Shown here: piece by piece, positions 58,353 through 64,000 of the stretch | Position numbering within the stretch: position 1 is the stretch's first letter | How the letters are laid out: each line of letters opens with the position of its first letter | Origin: Camellia lanceoleosa | Lineage: Eukaryota > Streptophyta > Magnoliopsida > Ericales > Theaceae | Direction: 5' to 3' | Length of the DNA stretch: 64,000 nt | Assembly: GCA_025200525.1 (NCBI GenBank) | Contig: CM045762.1 | Span: 75,141,217 to 75,205,216 of the forward strand | Program-made: the position numbers and the translations under genes | Notes under the pieces: generated by a model | Seen by the model: only the letters and a program-made list of their open reading frames with translations | Told to the model about the DNA's origin: nothing | Databases searched by the model: none

Positions 58353-58706
58353 AGAATTATATTTTTTGGGCCAAGGCGTTGACTTTTGGCGACCAACTTA
58401 CCTTTGGTCGCTAAAAGTTTACTTTTGGGTAATATGAATTGGACTTTCCGCGACCAAAAAAGTTGGTCGCGAATGGTCACTTTTAGCGACCAAAGGCTTT
58501 TTTGGTCACAGAAAACTATCTGTGACGAGGCTTTAGCGACCAACTCGCGACCAACATATTTTGGTCGCGAAAAGGTTTTAGCGACCAAATATGGTACTTT
58601 TCGCGACCAAAATGTTGGTCACAGAAAGTGTTTTTTCTTGTAGTGTTTCTATTTAATTCGTTTTATATATTAAAAAAATTGTGTTATTAAGAAAAAAATA
58701 CCAACA

Positions 58707-60775
58707 ATCTTAAAACATATTTTTTATAAATAGTTTTTGGAAAAAAAAAATTTAGCTTTTTATTATAATTTATTCTAGTAACTCGTAAAATTAAAATTAA
58801 AATTAATTTAATTGCCTAGAGTTATTAGATTGTTTTGAATTGTTTATTTCTAATAATTTATTCATGTAATTTATTTTGTGTTAAGTTGTTATTGCATGAA
58901 TTATTTGATTGTTAGTGTTTAAATGAAAATTTTATTATGTACGATTCTTACTATTTGATTTGATTTGTTTGATTAGTTTCTTTTGTAATTAACTTTCTTT
59001 ACAGTTTTACATAAGCGAGAAAGAATGATATATAATACAAACAAGTAAAATAAATTGGAATTAGTAAATTGGACTACTAATTGTTATTTGAACAAGATTA
59101 TCTTTGCGTGGAAAAATGAATAATATTGGACCTTTAAAATTTTAGTGAATTAAATTATTCACTTTATAGTTCAGTTTGATTTCGTACTTATTTCTTATGT
59201 TGTTTTGAAAGTTTGGTAACAATTTTGATTTAATTTGATTAATTAAATTATGGAAAAAACAAAGTGCTGATTTTGAGAATGTTAAGAGATTCAGCTAATC
59301 GAGAGGTTTTCGACGATATAACCTCCAAACAAGGTTTGTTTTAGGATAAAATTTAATAAAATAGTTTCGATTTTTTTCTATACAATGGTCTTATTTATGA
59401 ATTTTCTTATAATTATGTTGCACTATAAGGTGGATGGATCCTAGGAGAGAATTAGTGCATGGTGGAATAATTTTGCATTATAATTCTATTAATTAATTGG
59501 TATTTCGGTTCTGAGTTTTTCCATGTCTTGATGTGTATGATCAAGTGAATTACACCAAACATTATTGTGTATTGTTGGAGTTTAATTCTATTGTTTATAA
59601 GATTATTTGTTCATAGTTAGATGGTTGAAATGCCAATGTTATGACCATAATAATCTTATATATACAGTTATTTCATAGCCATGAAACTCGTAACATTCTT
59701 GTAACTGCAATACAGCCTTTGAATTACACATTGTGAGTTATAACTGAAATTACTTGTATAATATTCACTTTATTAGTTCATTAACTCATCTTGTATCTAA
59801 GTATGTATATGAACAGTGAGCATGGAGATTTAACGTCAATAAGGATAGAGTTTTGTAATGTGTTTTATATAAAGAAAAGCATTAAGTGGAGAAGTGTGGT
59901 TTTAGCTAAATAAACGATTTCGAATGCAACCATGAACTCTGTTTTGCAGATTTAGACAATTTGTAATTGTAACAGTTACATTTCCATTTCCGTTTGTAGT
60001 GATTTTTAATTTTTAATTTGTAATAGTTTCACCATAGTGAAAGGAAAGAGGGAAGGAAAGAAATTATAAATCTTTGGGTTTAGAGAAAGTCTTTGAGATT
60101 AATTTTATTATTTCCAAAGTGTTTTGATTTTCTAAAATAGAAACCAAAGTTTAGCCTTGGCTAAAAGATATTTTTGATTTGTTCAGAAATGGAAACTAAG
60201 ATGGATTTGGTTTCAAACCTTTGTGACTAGAGGAAATCTCTGGGTTTAATCTTTTTTATTCCCAAAGTGATAGGAAACCAAGTTTTGAGAAAGTCTTTGG
60301 TTATAATCTGATTATTTCCAAAGTGCTTGTTTTGGGGGGAAAAAAAATAAAAAACTAAATTTTAGCATTAGCTAAAATATTTCTAATTTTTATTTAGAAA
60401 TAATGGACTCAGTTCTAGGAGTACCGATTAACTTTTATGAGTGGTGTAATTCTGATAGCAATTTTTAATTGCTTATTAGTTTTGTAAACTTGGTTTGTTT
60501 TAACCAAGTTTATCCCCTAAAAAACTTAATTCTAAATTTGTTTCTCATGGATTAGGAGTCAACATACTCTTGAAAGTTTTGTCTAAGGTTAATTGGGTCT
60601 TAAGTAAGACCGAAGTGACCCCTCCAGTCTTTCTAAAAACTTTCCTGACAATGTTCAATTCTAGAATAAGTGATGAGATCAATTTTGAATAAAATTTCAG
60701 AGTTTGTGATTTTCTAGTGTTAAGTTTAGTTTCTGGAAAAATAGAATAGTGAAATTCTGTTGTGATTTTTTAGAA
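58707..60775 (+). other. Leader of element G
   Basis: This is 2.1 kb without coding signal, collinear in reverse with the leader of F. CTTAAAACA at 58709-58717, 2 nt after the LTR, is complementary to TGTTTTAAG at 57437-57445 in the LTR. Confidence 0.7.
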
Positions 60776-60877
60776 ATGTCTTCAAGAGGTGACAACATAA
60801 AAAATGTTGTTCCACCTGACAATCTTAAACCTTGCGAGGTTCTTAGAGGAAGATCTAGAGAGGTCAAATGTGATTAA
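60776..60877 (+). other. Short conserved frame in element G (33 aa)
   Basis: ATG at 60776 to TAA at 60875-60877. The product begins MSSRGDNIKNVVPP and ends GRSREVKCD. The stop and most residues are shared with F at 44108-44206. No known domain was recognised. Confidence 0.5.
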
Positions 60878-61069
60878 AAGAAATCATAAGATTGCATGAT
60901 GATATCTCTGAATTTATCAGAGGCAATTAGTATGTTATCCTTGTGTCAATTATAGCATGTATGATTGTTATGTGACTTTGTTTGAAAGTAAAGATGAGAC
61001 AACCCATTAGGATGGGTGAATGTATTTTTTGAATTTTTATAATTCTAAATATATTCTTAAATTGGTGGC

Positions 61070-61480
61070 TCCTGATGAGTGCAAGATCACTGATCAGAAA
61101 GATAGAAAACTGGTGGTTCCTAGGAGATGTTAGACCACTGGCTACTCAGTTATGAGATTGTAATTCCTAGTAGTAAATCGATTACTGATCATATGTTAAG
61201 ACATGATGGTTCCTAGTAGTAAAAGAATCTATTGATCATATGTCAAGACATGATGGTTCTTAGTAATGACATGGTCTACTGATCCTATGTCAAGACGTTG
61301 TGATTCCTAATAGTGGAGTGACTACTGATCACATGTCAAAACATTGTGATTCTTAGTAGTAGAGAGTCTACTGACCACATGATGAGAAATGAATGATTCC
61401 TAGTGATAAGACTACTGGTCATGTTATGAGGTTCCGAATAGTAGACTATTGATCACTAGGTTTGTGATTCCAAATAGTAA
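61070..61480 (+). repeat. Tandem array of about 46-bp units in element G
   Basis: Units such as 'gattcctagtagt..tctactgatcacatgtcaagacat' start near 61204, 61251, 61300, 61345 and 61390 (spacing 45-49 bp), with more diverged units on both sides. It is homologous, in reverse, to 43540-43930. Confidence 0.85.
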
Positions 61481-62049
61481 GGTTATTGACTTTAGAGTGA
61501 TATGTTGGACCAAACTTTATTTGGTGCCTTGAATTCGAGAAAGATCCAATTTGGTTAATGACGGTCTGAGAATATGTTTTTGGTGATATGATTATGAGAG
61601 TCTCATAATCATTGTGACACAAGTAATTGTTTAAATACCCTACATGAATTTTTGGAAAGGCTGAAAGCCTTCATATAAATTCTACAAATGTGGGATATCA
61701 TGCAAAAGGTGGTAATACCTAAACCTAAGAGGGTTAGGATAAGCCTAAAAATTTGTTGATTTTGTATTGAAAGATTATGCACCATATAGTAGTGCATATC
61801 GATTTTTTGTGGACAAATCTGGTATATAGATTTACACAAGAATATTATCATGAAATTGAGAAAATGGTTTTCATAAGGAAATAGATGAGCCTAGAAGATG
61901 TTAACATGCTGGGACTTTAAAGTTTTTCTATTTAATCTTCTTAAACCTATATGGTGGCTAGTGAGGCTAAAAGCTTCTTTGAAGCTGTGATTTCTCTAAA
62001 AATAAGTTATTAATTTAACTTTATCTTACATAGGTAGTATGCCTTGGGA

Positions 62050-63340
62050 TGCAAGTAAATGAAAGCTGATGAGATAGGCGTATTATCAAAGTATACCGAC
62101 AAAGAGAATGTATGGATTACTTTGATACGTGATCGCCAGTTGTGGTGAGTGTGATCACAATTGTGCGAAGTCTGGAGATACAACGAGATGGATGTTCAAA
62201 TAGTTTTCCTATATGAAGATTTAGTTGAATAAATCTTTATGGAACAACCCAAAGGGTTTGTCGATTCCAGGAAGAAGAAAGACTGTAAGCTTGAGAATCA
62301 TTTTATGATTTGAAATAAGCACCGAAACAATGGCATGAGAAATTTGACTACACTATGTTATCAAGTGGGTATTAACAAAATGTGTTTATGTCAAAGACAC
62401 TGACAATAATATATGTCATTTTGTGTCTATGTGTAGCTGACATGCTCATTGTTGGTAGTTATGAGAAGATGTTCAATACTACCAAGTGGATGTTGAACTC
62501 TAAGTTTGACATGGGCCTTGCATATGTATATTTGAGAATTAAGATTTCTTGACATTTGCTGGTAGTATACTTTCTCAGTCTCATTATTTTGATAAGAGTC
62601 TTGAGAAGTATAAGTTAGATACAAGTGTGTTAAAGACTTCGGTGGACTTTAGTCTCCCTTTGACCAAGAATATTGAAATATTCTCGGGTCATTAGAAGTT
62701 TAAAGTATCTGATGAAGTGTACAAGGCCATGTATAGCCTACTCAGTTAGCAAGCTAAATAGATACACGAGTAATCCCAATGCTTATCTTTAAAGGGCGTT
62801 TGTGCGGGTACTAAGGTACTTATAATGAAGTCGGGATTATAGGTTGCATTATCCCAGATATCCAATTGTACAAGAAGGGTACAGTGACATCAACTAGATA
62901 TTTGATATAAAGACTACAAATCCATTAGTGGATTTGTTTTCACTGTTAGAGGTACAACTGTGTGTTGGAAATTTTCTAAGCAAATGTGTATCACGAGATC
63001 AATGATGGAATTGGAGTTTAGTAATTTAGATAAAGTTACCGAAGTTGCTGAATGGCTTTGCCATTTTCTTGAGGATATTCCATGTTGATCGAAACTTGTA
63101 CTAGCAATTTTGTGTACTTTGCAACAACCAATCCAGTATTGGTAAGGCACAAAGTAATACGTATAATGGAAGGTCTAGACATTTTTGTCGAAGATATAAT
63201 TCCATACGACAACTACTCTCTTGTGTTGTGACTATAGACTATGTAAAGTCTAAGGACAATATTACGGATCTGTTAACCTAAGGGTTAAATCAAGAGTTAG
63301 TAAGAAGTCGTCAAGAGGAATGAGGTTAAGGCCTTTAGCG
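62050..63340 (+). pseudogene. pol: Reverse transcriptase and RNase H remnants of element G
   Basis: Fragments in shifting frames correspond to copia pol: MEQPKGFVDSRKKK near 62239; a palm region near 62430-62470 where the YVDD area is degraded; RNase H near 62990-63060 (SMMELEF-type, EVAEWLCHF); and SLYNGRSRHF, DYVKSKDNI near 63150-63270. Many stops interrupt it. No integrase or protease is present upstream. Confidence 0.8.
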
Positions 63341-63931
63341 AATATTATCGGAAATGAAAACCTAATCTAGTTGACTGGAGATCCCAAGATCTAGGTTCAA
63401 AGAGACAACCTAATTGCATGTAACAGATGAGTCACTGTAGAGGTAAATCCTCATGTCTATTCCTTTATATAGTGATACCCTGTGGGGTGGGAAGGTTAAG
63501 CTGATACTTTTAATGACCTAAGTGTTGTGAATAGTCAACCATGGTATAACGAGATACCTTGTATAGGTCACCTAGGTGTGTGTGAAGTGTGGCCACTTCT
63601 TTAAGAATTGACGAGGCTGAATTCTTTAAAAACATTCACTAAACCAGGCTAGTGTTCCAGGGCCACACCGAACACACCAGTGAGAATAAAAACAATGTTT
63701 AGAATGACTCCTGTGTGAGGTCTATTGTCTCGGTTTACACAAATGGCAGAACAGTTCAAGACATCACGTTCACTGGTTAGCCAGTAAATCCGATAGGTTT
63801 CACTACGAAAGGTTCAAGGCCAACAGCTACCTTTTCTGATGCAGGGTTATTCTGTGTGCTCTCTCTCCAAGTCTTTGTTGTTAAGCGTTGTCCGTTTTTC
63901 TTTATTTGATCAATTTTATTCATGTGGGGAT

Positions 63932-64000
63932 TGTTGGAAAATAATGGTTTTTCGATAACTTTAATTCGAAATTAAAGTCGAACCCAACTGCCGGTTAAGG
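63932..64000 (+). repeat. Start of 3' LTR of element G (truncated by window)
   Basis: TGTTGGAAAATAATGG continues to the window end. It matches the 5' LTR start at 56311 with several substitutions. Confidence 0.9.

Larger units (their letters stand above)
57659..58645. mobile_element. Non-autonomous CACTA transposon, 987 bp
   Basis: It starts CACTACTAGAAAAAA and ends TTTTTTCTTGTAGTG (reverse complement CACTACAAGAAAAAA), flanked by TTT on both sides (57656-57658, 58646-58648), the 3-bp TSD expected for CACTA. The interior is subterminal repeats of GGCGACCAAA and TTTGGTCGCGGAA in both directions, including an 81-bp tandem array. It encodes no transposase. Confidence 0.95.
56311..58706 (+). repeat. 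5' LTR of element G, with two insertions
   Basis: The native length is about 1.18 kb after removing the MITE (56533-56758) and CACTA (57659-58645). Near 57370-57480 it aligns in reverse with 36530-36660 of F. It ends ..ATACCAACA at 58706, and the leader starts ATCTTAAAACA as in F. Confidence 0.75.
56311..64000 (+). mobile_element. Copia-type element G, relative of F, cut by window end
   Basis: The 5' LTR (56311-58706) starts TGTTGGAGAATAATG. The 3' LTR starts TGTTGGAAAATAATG at 63932 after the purine tract ATGTGGGGAT (63922-63931). Without the MITE and CACTA in its LTR, and adding a full 3' LTR, G would be about 7.6 kb, the same as F. Internal order matches F: 2-kb leader, 33-aa frame, 46-bp array, RT and RNase H remnants. 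All pol frames are broken. Confidence 0.85.

Overview
This window looks like intergenic heterochromatin from a eudicot plant nuclear genome. It is AT-rich, has no recognisable host gene, rRNA, intact tRNA or CRISPR array, and is almost wholly built from LTR retrotransposons inserted into one another, plus a few DNA-transposon remnants. The species cannot be named from the sequence. I assigned elements by protein motifs, LTR ends, target-site duplications (TSDs) and primer-site or polypurine signals read by eye. Lineage names (Tekay-like, Tat/Ogre-like) are inferences.

Left part (1-9394). A decayed Ty3/gypsy chromovirus lies on the minus strand. Its 5' LTR is at 5784-7943, followed by gag, protease, RT/RNase H and integrase with a chromodomain-like tail down to 711. 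A second, large-LTR element (1-706) is inserted 4 bp past its stop codon. Positions 7944-9394 hold a probable hAT-type end and a gag-like scrap.

Centre-left (9395-23888). A complete Ty1/copia element (9400-16810, TSD GGATC) keeps one 1344-codon frame broken only by seven point nonsense changes. Then come a roughly 160-bp tandem repeat, a CACTA-type right end (19388), and a 3.1-kb inverted repeat (20233-23325) with a Mutator-like MITE in its loop.

Centre (23889-35929). Four solo LTRs are nested: A (TSD GTATA) contains B (TSD CATAC) and C (TSD GTTGC), and a 5-kb Tat/Ogre-like LTR D sits at the last bases of B (TSD GACAC/T).

Centre-right (36387-53365). A minus-strand copia element F carries an insertion E (gypsy-like LTR, 38368 to about 41694) and a young copia element H (45694-51776, TSD GTCTA). 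H has LTRs differing by about 3 substitutions and a single stop codon in an otherwise open gag-pol frame.

Right part (53370-64000). After a stretch without recognisable genes comes copia element G (56311 to beyond the end, plus strand), a relative of F. Its 5' LTR has received a Tourist-like MITE and a 987-bp non-autonomous CACTA (57659-58645, TSD TTT).

Most interesting observations: (1) F, G and H lack the usual initiator-Met primer site. Exactly 2 nt after the LTR each carries a segment that is the reverse complement of a stretch inside its own LTR (15, 14 and 9 nt), with different sequence in the two families. (2) F and G share an architecture of about 7.6 kb without gag, protease or integrase, with a roughly 46-bp tandem array in their place. 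(3) Six hairpins, each exactly 36 nt, lie in a tandem array inside LTR D. (4) Arrays of the palindrome CGCTCGAGCG occur in four LTRs. (5) The nested solo-LTR stack can be unpicked by its TSDs.
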